NCBI GenBank assembly: GCA_027924585.1
Contig: BSBM01000200.1
Span: 1,054,001 to 1,118,000, forward strand
Direction: 5' to 3'
Source: Larix kaempferi
Taxonomy: Eukaryota; Streptophyta; Pinopsida; Pinales; Pinaceae
DNA length: 64,000 bases
In this document: piece after piece, positions 22,501 through 36,400 of the stretch
How the letters are laid out: every line of letters starts with the position of its first letter
How positions within the stretch are numbered: position 1 is the stretch's first letter
Made by a program: the position numbers and the translations under genes
Notes under the pieces: model-generated
Database searches by the model: none
Told to the model about the DNA's origin: nothing
What the model saw: only the letters and a program-made list of their open reading frames with translations

Positions 22501-25500
22501 CATAAATGGAATCAACAAAGTATGCACATTCTACATCATAACGACTCTCTATAGTTTGCGAATGCGTTTGCAAATAATAAAAGCTTACTTCCCCCGTTTT
22601 TTAAAATCACAGCTTCTAGAAGGTTTACATGATTTCTTAAAAAACACGAGTTTTTAGATAATTTGTTTTATTTCATAAATGGAATCGACGAAGTATGCAC
22701 ATTCTACGTCATAAAGTCTTTCTATAATTTGCGCATGCGTCCGGAAATAAGAAAAGCTTACTTCCACCTTTTTTTAAAATCACAGCTTCTAGAAGCTTTA
22801 CATGATTTCGTAAAAAACACGAGTTTTTAGAAAATGTGTTTTATTTCATAAATGGAATCGACAAAGTATACACATTCTACGTCATAACGACTTTCTATAG
22901 TTTGTGCATGCGTCCGGAAATAACAAAAACTTACTTCCCCCGTTTTTTAAAATCACAGCTTCTAGAAGGTTTACATGATTTCGTAAAAAACACGAGTTTT
23001 TAGAAAATGTGTTTTATTTCATAAATGGAATCTACAAAGTATGCACATTCTACGTCATAACGACTTTCTATAGTGTGCACATGCATCCGGAAATAAGAAA
23101 AGCTTACTTCCACCGTTTTTTAAAATCACAGCTTCTAGAAGGTTTACATGATTTCTTAAAAAACACGAGTTTTTAGAAAATGTGTTTTATTTCATAAATG
23201 GAATCAACAAAGTATGCACATTCTACATCATAACTAATTTCTATAGTTTGCGCATGCGTTTGGAAATAAGAAAAGCTTACTTCCCCCGTTTTTTAAAATC
23301 ACAGCTTCTAGAAGGTTTACATGATTTCTTAAAAAACACGAGTTTTTAGAAAATGTGTTTTATTTCATAAATGGAATCAACAAAGTATGCACATTCTACG
23401 CCATAACGACTTTCTATAGTTTGCGCATTCGTCCGGAAATAAGAAAAGCTTACTTCCACCGTTTTTTAAAATCGCAACTTCTAGAAGGTTTACATGATTT
23501 CGTAAAAAACAGGAGTTTTTAGAAAATGTGTTTTATTTCATAAATGGAATCTACAAAGTATGCAAATTCTACGTCATAACGACTTTCTATAGTTTGTGCA
23601 TGCGTCCGGAAATAAGAAAAGCTTACTTCCACCGTTTTTTAAAATCATAGCTTCTAGAAGGTTTACATGATTTCGGAAAAAAACACGAGTTTTTAGAAAA
23701 TGTGTTTTCTTTCGTAAATGGACTCGACAAAGTATGCACATTCTACGTCATAACGACTTTCTACAGTTTGCGCATGCGTCCGGAAATAAGAAAAGCTTAC
23801 TTCCACCGTTTTTTAGAATCACAGCTTCTAGAAGTTTTACATGATTTCGTAAAAAACACGAGTTTTTAGAAAATGTGTTTTATTTCATAAATGGAATCTA
23901 CAAAGTATGCACATTCTACATCATACCGACTTTCTATAGTTTGCGCATGCGTCCGGAAATAAGAAAAGCTTACTTCCCCCGTTTTTTAAAATCACAGCTT
24001 CTAGAAGGTTTGCATGATTTTTTAAAAAACACGATTTTTTAGAAAATGTGTTTTATTTCATAAATGGAATCGACAAAGTATGCACATTCTACGTCATAAC
24101 GAGTTTCTATAGTTTGCGAATGCGTCTGGAAATAACAAAAGCTTACTTCCACCGTTTTTTAAAATGACAGCTTCTAGAAGCTTTACATGATTTCGTAAAA
24201 AACACGAGTTTTTAGAAAAAGTGTTTTATTTCATAAATGGAATCAACAAAGTATGCACATTCTACGTCATAACGACTTTCTATAGTTTGCGCATGCGTCC
24301 GGAAATAAGAAAAGCTTACTTCCACCATTTTTTAAAATCACAGCTTCTAGAAGGTTTACATGATTTCTTAAAAAACACGAGTTTTTAGAAAATATGTTTT
24401 ATTTCATAAATGGTACCTACAAAGTATGCACATTCTACATCATAACGACTTTCTATAGTTTGCGCATGCCTCCGGAAATAAGAAAAGCTTACTTCCACCG
24501 TTTTTTAAAATCACAGCTTCTAGAAGGTTTACATCATTTCGTAAAAAACATGAGTTTTTAGAAAATGTGTTTTATTTCATAGATGGAATCTACAAAGTAT
24601 GCACATTATACGTCATAACGACTTTCTATAGTTTGCGCATGCATTCGGAAATAAGAAAAGCATACTTCCCCCGTTTTTTAAAATCACGGCTTCTAGAAGG
24701 TTCACATGATTTCTTAAAAAACACGAGTTTTTAGAAAATGTGTTTTATTTCATAAATGGAATCAACAAAGTATGCACATTCTACATCATAACGACATTCT
24801 ATAGTTTGCGCATTCGTCCGGAAATAAGAAAAGCTTACTTCCACCGTTTTTTAAAATCACAGCTTCTAGAAGGTTTACATGATTTCGTAAAAAACACGAG
24901 TTTTTAGAAAATGTGTTTTATTTCATAAATGGAATCAACAAAGTATGCACATTCTACGTCATAACGATTCTCTATAGTTTGCGAATGCGTTTGCAAATAA
25001 TAAAAGCCTACTTCCCCCGTTTTTTAAAATCACAGCTTCTAGAAGGTTTACATGATTTCTTAAAAAACACGAGTTCTTAGATAATTTGTTTTATTTCATA
25101 AATGGAATCGACGAAGTATGCACATTCTACGTCATAAAGTCTTTCTATAGTTTGCGCATGCGTCCGGAAATAAGAAAAGCTTACTTCCACCTTTTTTTAA
25201 AATCACAGCTTCTAGAAGCTTTACATGATTTCGTAAAAAACACGAGTTTTTAGAAAATGTGTTTTATTTCATAAATGGAATCGACAAAGTATACACAGTC
25301 TACGTCATAACGACTTTCTATAGTTTGTGCATGCGTCCGGAAATAACAAAAACTTACTTCCCCCGTTTTTTAAAATCACAGCTTCTAGAAGGTTTACATG
25401 ATTTCGTAAAAAACACGAGTTTTTAGAAAATGTGTTTTATTTCATAAATGGAATCTACAAAGTATGCACATTCTACGTCATAACGACTTTCTATAGTTTG

Positions 25501-26800
25501 CACATGCATCCGGAAATAAGAAAAGCTTACTTCCACCGTTTTTTAAAATCACAGCTTCTAGAAGGTTTACATGATTTCTTAAAAAACACGAGTTTTTAGA
25601 AAATGTGTTTTATTTCATAAATGGAATCAACAAAGTATGCACATTCTACATCATAACGACTTTCTATAGTTTGCGGATGCGTTTGGAAATAAGAAAAGCT
25701 TACTTCCCCCGTTTTTTAAAATCACAGCTTCTAGAAGGTTTACATGATTTCTTAAAAAACACGAGTTTTTAGAAAATGTGTTTTATTTCATAAATGGAAT
25801 CAACAAAGTATGCACATTCTACGCCATAACGACTTTCTATAGTTTGCGCATTCGTCCGGAAATAAGAAAAGCTTACTTCCACCGTTTTTTAAAATCGCAG
25901 CTTCTAGAAGGTTTACATGATTTCGTAAAAAACAGGAGTTTTTAGAAAAGTTGTTTTATTTCATAAATGGAATCTACAAAGTATGCAAATTCTACGTCAT
26001 AACGACTTTCTATAGTTTGCGCATGCGTCCGGAAATAAGAAAAGCTTACTTCCACCGTTTTTTAAAATCATAGCTTCTAGAAGGTTTACATGATTTCGGA
26101 AAAAACATGAGTTTTTAGAAAATGTGTTTTCTTTCGTAAATGGACTCGACAAAGTATGCACATTCTACGTCATAACGACTTTCTACAGTTTGCGTATGCG
26201 TCCGGAAATAAGAAAAGCTTACTTCCACCGTTTTTTAGAATCACAGCTTCTAGAAGTTTTACATGATTTCGTAAAAAACACGAGTTTTTAGAAAATGTGT
26301 TTTATTTCATAAATGGAATCTACAAAGTATGCACATTCTACATCATACCGACTTTCTATAGTTTGCGCTTGCGTCCGGAAATAAGAAGAGCTTACTTCCC
26401 CCGTTTTTTAAAATCACAGCTTCTAGAAGGTTTGCATGATTTCTTAAAAAACACGAGTTTTTAGAAAATGTGTTTTATTTCATAAATGGAATCGACAAAG
26501 TATGCACATTCTACGTCATAACGACTTTCTATAGTTTGCGAATGCGTCTGGAAATAACAAAAGCTTACTTCCACCGTTTTTTAAAATGACAGCTTCTAGA
26601 AGCTTTACATGATTTCGTAAAAAACACGAGTTTTTAGAAAAAGTGTTTTATTTCATAAATGGAATCAACAAAGTATGCACATTCTACGTCATAACGACTT
26701 TCTATAGTTTGCGCATGCGTCCAGAAATAAGAAAAGCTTACTTCCAGCATTTTTTAAAATCACAGCTTCTAGAAGGTTTACATGATTTCGTAAAAAACGC
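19560..26800 (+). repeat. 14-monomer higher-order repeat, block 1 (about 2.42 kb unit, three copies)
   Basis: Diagnostic variants recur in fixed order. TTTGCAAATA is at 19971, 22567 and 24990 (spacings 2596 and 2423), and the HindIII-less GCATAC at 19641, 22237 and 24660 (2596 and 2423). GGTACC replaces GGAATC at 21989 and 24412 (2423). The first interval is one monomer longer (15 x 173) because of an extra ATAACAAAAAC/TTCTTAGATAATTT-type region near 20.3-20.5 kb. Units are clearly more alike than neighbouring monomers, as expected for HORs. Confidence 0.88.
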
Positions 26801-29800
26801 GAGTTTTTAGAAAATGTGTTTTATTTCATAAATGGAATCAACAAAGTATGCACATTCTACGTCATAACGACTTTCTATAGTTTGCGCATGCGTTTGGAAA
26901 TAAGAAAAGCTTACTTCCCCCGTTTTTTAAAATCACAGCTTCTAGAAGGTTTACATGATTTCTTAAAAAACACGAGTTTTTTGAAAATGTGTTTTATTTC
27001 ATAAATGGAATCAACAAAGTATTCACATTCTACGTCATAACGACTTTCTATAGTTTGCGCATGCGTCCCGAAATAAGAAAAGCTTACTTCCCCCATTTTT
27101 TAAAATCACAGCTTCTAGAAGGCTTACATGATTTCTTAAAAAAAACGAGTTTTTAGAAAATGTGTTTTATTTCATAAATGGAATCAACAAAGTATGCACA
27201 TTCTACGTCATAAAGACATTCTATAGTTTGGGCATTCGTCCGGAAATAAGAAAAGCTTACTTCCACCGTTTTTTAAAATCACAGCTTCTAGAAGGTTTAC
27301 ATAATTTCGTAAAAAACACGAGTTTTTAGAAAATGTGTTTTATTTCATAAATGGAATCAACAAAGTATGCACATTCTACGTCATAACGAATTTCTATAGT
27401 TTGCGAATGCGTTTGGAAATAAGAAAAGCTTACTTCCCCCGTTTTTTAAAATCACAGCTTCTAGAAGGTTTACATGATTTCTTAAGAAACACGAGTTTTT
27501 AGAAAATGTGTTTTATTTCTTAAATGGAACCAACAAAGTATGCACATTCTACGTCATAACGACTTTTTATAGTTTGCGCATTCGTCCGGAAATAAGAAAA
27601 GCTTACTTCCACCGTTTTTTAAAATCACAGCTTCTAGAAGGTTTACATGATTTCGTAAAAAACATGAGTTTTTAGAAAATGTGTTTTATTTCATAAATGG
27701 AATCGACAAAGTATGCACATTCTATGTCATATCGACTTTCTATAGTTTGCGCATGCGTCCGGAAATAAGAAAAGCTTACTTCCACCGTTTTTTAAAATCA
27801 TAGCTTCTAGAAGGTTTACATGTTTTCATAAAAAACACGAGTTTTTAGAAAATGTGTTTTATTTCATAAATGGAATCTATAAAGTACGCACATTCTACAT
27901 CATAACGACTTTCTATAGTTTGCGCATACATCCGGATATAAGAAAAGCTTACTTCCACCGTTTTTTTTAATCACAGCTTCTAGAAGGTTTACATGATTTC
28001 GTAAAAAACACGAGTTTTTAGAAAATGTGTTTTATTTCATAAATGGAATCAACAAAGTATACACATTCTACGTCATAACGACATTCTATAGTTTGCGCAT
28101 TCGTCCGAAAATAAGAAAAGCTTACTTCCACCGTTTTTTAAAATCACAGCTTCTAGAAGGTTTACATGTTTTCGTAAAAACCATGAGTTTTTAGAAAATG
28201 TGTTTTATTTCATAAATGGAATCTACAAAGTATGCACATTCTACGTCATAATGACTTTCTATAGTTTTTGCATGCGTACGGAAATAAGAAAAGCTTACTT
28301 CCCCCGTTTTTTAAAATCACAGCTTCTAGAAGGTTTACATGATTTCTTAAAAAACACTAGTTTTTAGAAAATGTGTTGTATTTCATAAATGGAATCAACA
28401 AAGTATGCACATTGTACGTCATAACGACTTCCTATAGTTTGCGCATGCGTTTGGAAATAAGAAAAGCTTACTTCCCCCGTTTTTTAAAATCACAGCTTCT
28501 AGAAGGTTTACATGATTTCTTAAAAAACACGAGTTTTTAGAAAATGTTTTTTATTTCATAAATGGAATCGACAAAGTATGCACATTCTACGTCATAACGA
28601 CATTCTATAGTTTGCGCATGCGTCCGGAAATAAGAAAAGCTTACTTCCACCATTTTTTAAAATCACAGCTTCTAGAAGGTTTACATGATTTCGTAAAAAA
28701 CACGAGTTTTTAGAAAATGTGTTTTATTTCATAAATGGAACCTACAAAGTATGCACATTCTACGTCATAACGACTTTCTATAGTTTGCGCATTCGTCCGG
28801 AAATAAGAAACGCTTACTTCCAACGTTTTTTTAAATCACAGCTTCTAGAAGGTTTACATGATTTCGTAAAAAACACGAGTTTTTAGAAAATGTGTTTTAT
28901 TTCATAAATGGAATCTACAAAGTATGCACATTCTACGTCATAACAACTTTCTGTTGTTTGCGCATGCGTCCGGAAATAAGAAAAGCTTACTTCCCCCGTT
29001 TTTTAAAATCACAGCTTCTAGAAGGTTTACATGATTTCTTAAAAAACACGACTTTTTAGAAAATGTGTTTTATTTCATAAATGGAATCAACAAAGTATGC
29101 ACATTCTACGTCATAACGACTTTCTATAGTTTGCGCATCCGTCCGGAAATAAGAAAAGCTTACTTCCACCGTTTTTTAAAATCTCACCTTCTAGAAGGTT
29201 TACATGATTTCGTAAAAAACACGAGTTTTTAGAAAATGTGTTTTATTTCATAAATGGAATCTAGAAAGTATGCACATTCTACGTCATAACGACTTTCTAT
29301 AGTTTGTGCATGCGACCGGAAATAAGAAAAGCTTACTTCCCCCGTTTTTTAAAATCACAGCTTCTAGAAGTTTTACATGATTTCGTAAAAAACACGAGTT
29401 TTTAGAAAATGTGTTTTATTTCATAAATGGAATCTACAAAGTATGCACATTCTAGGTCATAACGACTTTCTATAGTTTGCGCGTGCGTCCGGAAATAAGA
29501 AAAGCTTACTTCCCCCGTTTTTTAAAATCACAGCTTCTAGAAGGTTTAGATGATTTTTTAAAAAACACGAGTTTTTAGAAAATGTGTTTTATTTCATAAA
29601 TGGAATCAACAAAGTATGCACATTCTACGTCATAACGACTTTCTATAGTTTGCGCATTCGTCCGGAAATAAGAAAAGCTTACTTCCACCGTTTTTTAAAA
29701 TCACAGCTTCTAGAAGGTTTACATGATTTCATAAAAAACACGAGTTTTTAGAAAATGTGTTTTATTTCATAAATGGAATCGACAAACTATGCACATTCTA

Positions 29801-32800
29801 CGTCATAACGACTTTCTATAGTTTGCGCATGCGTCCGGAAATAAGAAAAGCTTACTTCCCCCGTTTTTTAAAATCACAGCTTCTAGAAGGTTTACATGAT
29901 TTCGTAAAAAACATGAGTTTTTGGAAAATGTGTTTTATTTCATAAATGAAATCAACAAAGTATGCACATTCTACGTCATAACGACATTCTATAGTTTGTG
30001 CATTCGTTTGGAAATAAGAAAAGCTTACTTCCACTGTTTTATAAATCACAGCTTCTAGAAGGTTTACATGATTTCGTAAAAAACACGATTTTTTAGAAAA
30101 TGTGTTTTAAGTCATAAATGGAATCTACAAAGTATGCACATTCTACATCATAACGACTTTCTATAGTTTGCGCATTCGTCCGAAAATAAGAAAAGCTTAC
30201 TTCCACCGTTTTTTAAAATCACAGCTTCTACAAGGTTTACATGATTTCGTAAAAAACACGAGTTTTTAGAAAATGTGTTTTATTTCATAAATGGAATCAA
30301 CAAATTATGCACATTCTACGTCATAAATACATTCTATAGTTTGCGCATTCGTCCGGAAATAAGAAAAGCTTACTTCCACCGTTTTTTAAAATCACAGCTT
30401 TTAGAAGGTTTACATGATTTCGTAAAATCCACGATTTTTTAGAAAATGTGTTTTAAGTCATAGATGGAATCTACAAAGTAAGCACATTCTACATCATAAC
30501 GACTTTCTATAGTTTGTTCATGCGTCCGGAAATAAGAAAAGCTTACTTCCCTCGTTTTTTAAAATCACAGCTTCTAGAAGGTTTACATGATTTCTTAAAA
30601 GACACGAGTTTTTAGAAAATGTGTTTTATTTCATAAATGGAATCAACAAAGTATGCACATTCTACGTCATAACGACTTTCTATAGTTTGCGCATGCGTTT
30701 GGAAATAAGAAAAGCTTACTTCCCCCGTTTTTTAAAATCACAGCTTCTTGAAGGTTTACATGATTTCTTAAAAACCACGAGTTTTTAGAAAATGTGTTTT
30801 ATTTCATAAATGGAATCGACAAAGTATGCACATTCTACGTCATAACGACTTTCTATAGTTTGCGCATGGGTCCGGAAATAAGAAAAGCTTACTTCCACGG
30901 TTTTTTAAAATCACAGCTTCTAGAAGGTTTACATGATTTCGTAAAAAACACGAGTTTTTAGAAAATCTGTTTTATTTCATAAATGGAATATACAATGTAT
31001 GCACATTCTACGTCATTACGAATTTCTATAGTTTGCGCATGCGTCCGGAAATAAGAAAATCTTACTTCCACCGTTTTTTAAAACCACAGCTTCTAGAAGG
31101 TTTACATGATTTCGTAAAAAACACGAGTTTTTAGAAAATGTGTTTTATTTCATAAATGGTACCTACAAAGTATGCACATTCTACATCATAACGACTTTCT
31201 ATAGTTTGCGCATGCCTCTGGAAATAAGAAAATCTTACTTCCACCGTTTTTTAAAATCACAGCTTCTAGAAGGTTTACATCATTTCGTAAAAAACATGAG
31301 TTTTTAGAAAATGTGTTTTATTTCATAAATGGAATCTACAAACTATGCACATTCTACGTCATAACAACTTTCTATAGTTTGCGCATTCGTCCGGAAATAA
31401 GAAAAGCTTACTTCCACCGTTTTTTAAAATCACAGCTTCTAGAAGGTTTACATGATTTCATAAAAAACACGAGTATTTAGAAAATGTGTTTTATTTCATA
31501 GATGGAATCTACAAAGTATGCACATTATACGTCATAACGACTTTCTATAGTTTGCGCATGCATTCGGAAATAAGAAAAGCATACTTCCCCCGTTTTTTAA
31601 AATCACAGCTTCTAGAAGGTTTACATGATTTCTTAAAAAACACGAGTTTTTAGAAAATGTGTTTTATTTCATAAATGGAATCAACAAAGTATGCACATTC
31701 TACGTCATAACGACATTCTATAGTTTGCGCATTCGTCCGGAAATAAGAAAAGCTTACTTCCACCGTTTTTTAAAATCACAGCTTCTAGAAGGTTTACATG
31801 ATTTCTTAAAAAACATGCGTTTTTAGAAAATGTGTTTTATTTCATAAATAGAATCAACAAAGTATGCACATTCTGCGTCATAACGACTTTCTATAGTTTG
31901 CGCATTCGTGCGGATATAAGAAAAGCTTACTTCCACCGTTTTTTAAAATCACAGCTTCTAGAAGGTTTACATGATTTCGTAAAAAACACGAGTTTTTATA
32001 AAATGTGTTTTATTTCATAAATGGAATCTACAAAGTATGCACATTCTATGTCATAACGACTTTTTGTTGTTTGCGCATGCGTCCGGAAATAAGAAAAGCT
32101 TACTTCCCCTGTTTTTTAAAATCACAGCTTCTAGAAGGTTTACATGATTTCTTAAAAAACACGAGTTTTTAGAAAATGTGTTTTATTTCATCAATGGAAT
32201 CAACAAAGTATGCACATTCTACGTCATAACGACTTTCTCTAGTTTGCGCATGCGTTTGGAAATAAGAAAAGCTTACTTCCCCCGTTTTTTAAAATCACAG
32301 CTTCTAGAAGGTTTACATGATTTCGTAAAAAACACGAGTTTTTAGAAAATGTGTTTTATTTCATAAATGGAATCTAGAAAGTATGCACATTCTACGTCAT
32401 AACGACTTTCTATAGTTTGTGCATGCGTCTGGAAATAAGAAAAGCTTACTTCCCCCGTTTTTTAAAATCACAGCTTTTAGAAGTTTTACGTGATTTCGTA
32501 AACAACACGAGTTTTTAGAAAATGTGTTTTATTTCATAAATGGAATCTACAAAGTATGCACATTCTACGTCATAACGAATTTCTATAGTTTGCGCATGCG
32601 TCCGGAAATAAGAAAAGCTTACTTCCCCCGTTTTTTAAAATCACAGCTTCTAGAAGGTTTACATGATTTCGTAAAAAACACGAGTTTTTAGAAAATGTGT
32701 TTTATTTCATAAATGGAATCTACAAAGTATGCAAATTCTACGACATAACGACTTTCTATAGTTTGCGCATGCGTTTGGAAATAAGAAAAGCTTACTTTCC

Positions 32801-33419
32801 TCGTTTTTTAAAGTCACAGCTTCTATAAGGTTTACATGATTTCTTAAAAAACACGAGTTTTTAGAAAATGTGTTTTATTTCGTAAATGTAATCAACAAAG
32901 TATGCACATTCTACGTCATAACGACTTTCTATAGTTTGCGAAAGCGATTGGAAATAAGAAAAGCTTACTTCCTCCATTTTTTAAAATCACAGCTTCTAGA
33001 AGGTTTACATGATTTCTTAAAAAACACGAGTTTTTAGCAAATGTGTTTTATTTCATAAATGGAATCGACAAAGTATGCACATTCTACATCATAACGACTT
33101 TCTATAGTTTGCGCATGCGTCCGGAAATAAGAAAAGCTTACTTCCACCGTTTTTTAAAATGACAGCTTCTAGAAGCTTTACATGATTTCGTAAAAAACAC
33201 GAGTTTTTAGAAAAAGTGTTTTATTACATAAATGGAATCTACAAAGTATGCACATTCTACGTCATAACGATTTTCTATAGTTTCCGCATTTGTCCAGAAA
33301 TAAGAAAAGCTTACTTCCACCGTTTTTTAAAATCACAGCTTCTAGAAGGTTTTCATGATTTCGTAAAAAACACGAGTTTTTAGAAAATGTGTTTTATTTA
33401 ATAAATGGAATCAACAAAG

Positions 33420-36400
33420 TATGCACATTCTACGTCATAACGACTCTCTATAGTTTGCGAATGCGTTTGCAAATAATAAAAGCTTACTTCCCCCGTTTTT
33501 TAAAATCATAGCTTCTAGAAGGTTTACATGATTTCTTAAAAAACACGAGTTTTTAGATAATTTGTTTTATTTCATAAATGGAATCGACGAAGTATGCACA
33601 TTCTACGTCATAAAGTCTTTCTATAGTTTGCGCATGCGTCCGGAAATAAGAAAAGCTTACTTCCACCTTTTTTTAAAATCACAGCTTCTAGAAGCTTTAC
33701 ATGATTTCGTAAAAAACACGAGTTTTTAGAAAATGTGTTTTATTTCATAAATGGAATCGACAAAGTATACACATTCTACGTCATAACGACTTTCTATAGT
33801 TTGTGCATGCGTCCGGAAATAACAAAAACTTACTTCCCCCGTTTTTTAAAATCACAGCTTCTAGAAGGTTTACATGATTTCGTAAAAAACACGAGTTTTT
33901 AGAAAATGTGTTTTATTTCATAAATGGAATCTACAAAGTATCCACATTCTACGTCATAACGACTTTCTATAGTTTGCACATGCATCCGGAAATAAGAAAA
34001 GCTTACTTCCCCCATTTTTTAAAATCACAGCTTCTAGAAGGTTTACATGATTTCTTAAAAAACACGAGTTTTTAGAAAATGTGTTTTATTTCATAAATGG
34101 AATCAACAAAGTATGCTCATTCTACATCATAACGACTTTCTATAGTTTGCGCATGCGTTTGGAAATAAGAAAAGCTTACTTCCCCCCGTTTTTTAAAATC
34201 ACAGCTTCTAGAAGGTTTACATGATTTCTTAAAAAACACGAGTTTTTAGAAAATGTGTTTTATTTCATAAATGGAATCAACAAAGTATGCACATTCTACG
34301 GCATAACGACTTTCTATAGTTTGCGCATTCGTCCGGAAATAAGAAAAGCTTACTTCCACCGTTTTTTAAAATCGCAGCTTCTAGAAGGTTTACATGATTT
34401 CGTAAAAAACAGGAGTTTTTAGAAAATGTGTTTTATTTCATAAATGGAATCTACAAAGTATGCAAATTCTACGTCATAACGACTATCTATAATTTGCGCA
34501 TGCGTCCGGAAATAAGAAAAGCTTACTTCCACCGTTTTTAAAAATCATAGCTTCTAGAAGGTTTACATGATTTCGGAAAAAACACGAGTTTTTAGAAAAT
34601 GTGTTTTCTTTCGTAAATGGACTCGGCAAAGTATGCACATTCTACGTCATAACGACTTTCTACAGTTTGCGCATGCGTCCGGAAATAAGAAAAGCTTACT
34701 TCCACTGTTTTTTAGAATCACAGCTTCTAGAAGTTTTACATGATTTCGTAAAAAACAAGAGTTTTAGAAAATGTGTTTTATTTCATAAATGGAATCTACA
34801 AAGTATGCACATTCTACGTCATAACGACTTTCTATAGTTTGCGCATGCGTCCGGAAATAAGAAAAGCTTACTTCCCCCGTTTTTTAAAATCACAGCTTCT
34901 AGAAGGTTTACATGATTTCTTAAAAAACACGAGTTTTTAGAAAATGTGTTTTATTTCATAAATGGAATCGACAAAGTATGCACATTCTACGTCATAACGA
35001 CTTTCTATAGTTTGCGAATGCGTCTGGAAATAAAAAAAGCTTACTTCCACCGTTTTTTAGAATGACAGCTTCTAGAAGCTTTACATGATTTCGTAAAAAA
35101 CACGAGTTTTTAGAAAAAGTGTTTTATTTCATAAATGGAATCAACAAAGTATGCACATTCTACGTCATAACGACTTTCTATAGTTTGTGCATGCGTCCGG
35201 AATTAAGAAAAGCTTACTTCCACCATTTTTTAAAATCACAGCTTCTAGAAGGTTTACATGATTTCTTAAAAAACACGAGTTTTTAGAAAATGTGTTTTAT
35301 TTCATAAATGGTACCTACAAAGTATGCACATTATACATCATAACGACTTTCTATAGTTTGCGCATGCCTCCAGAAATAAGAAAAGCTTACTTCCACCGTT
35401 TTTTAAAATCACAGCTTCTAGAAGGTTTACATCATTTCGTAAAAAACATGAGTTTTTAGAAAATGTGTTTTATTTCATAGATGGAATCTACAAAGTATGC
35501 ACAGTATACGTCATAACGACTTTCTATAGTTTGCGCATGCATTCGGAAATAAGAAAAGCATACTTCCCCCGTTTTTTAAAATCACGGCTTCTAGAAGGTT
35601 CACATGATTTCTTAAAAAACACGAGTTTTTAGAAAATGTGTTTTATTTCATAAATGGAATCAACAAAGTATGCACATTCTACGTCATAACGACATTCTAT
35701 AGTTTGCGCATTCGTCCGGAAATAAGAAAAGCTTACTTCCACCGTTTTTTAAAATCACAGCTTCTAGAAGGTTTACATGATTTCGTAAAAAACACGAGTT
35801 TTTAGAAAATGTGTTTTATTTCATAAATGGAATCAACAAAGTATGCACATTCTACATCATAACGACTCTCTATAGTTTGCGAATGCGTTTGCAAATAATA
35901 AAAGCTTACTTCCCCCGTTTTTTAAAATCACAGCTTCTAGAAGGTTTACATGATTTCTTAAAAAACACGAGTTTTTAGATAATTTGTTTTATTTCATAAA
36001 TGGAATCGAAGAAGTATGCACATTCTACGTCATAAAGTCTTGCTATAGTTTGCGCATGCGTCCGGAAATAAGAAAAGCTTACTTCCACCTTTTTTTAAAA
36101 TCACAGCTTTTAGAAGCTTTACATGATTTCGTAAAAAACACGAGTTTTTAGAAAATGTGTTTTATTTCATAAATGGAATCGACAAAGTATACACATTCTA
36201 CGTCATAACGACTTTCTATAGTTTGTGCATGCGTCCGGAAATAACAAAAACTTACTTCCCCCGTTTTTTAAAATCACAGCTTCTAGAAGGTTTACATGAT
36301 TTCGTAAAAAACACGAGTTTTTAGAAAATGTGTTTTATTTCATAAATGGAATCTACAAAGTATGCACATTCTACGTCATAACGACTTTCTATAGTTTGCA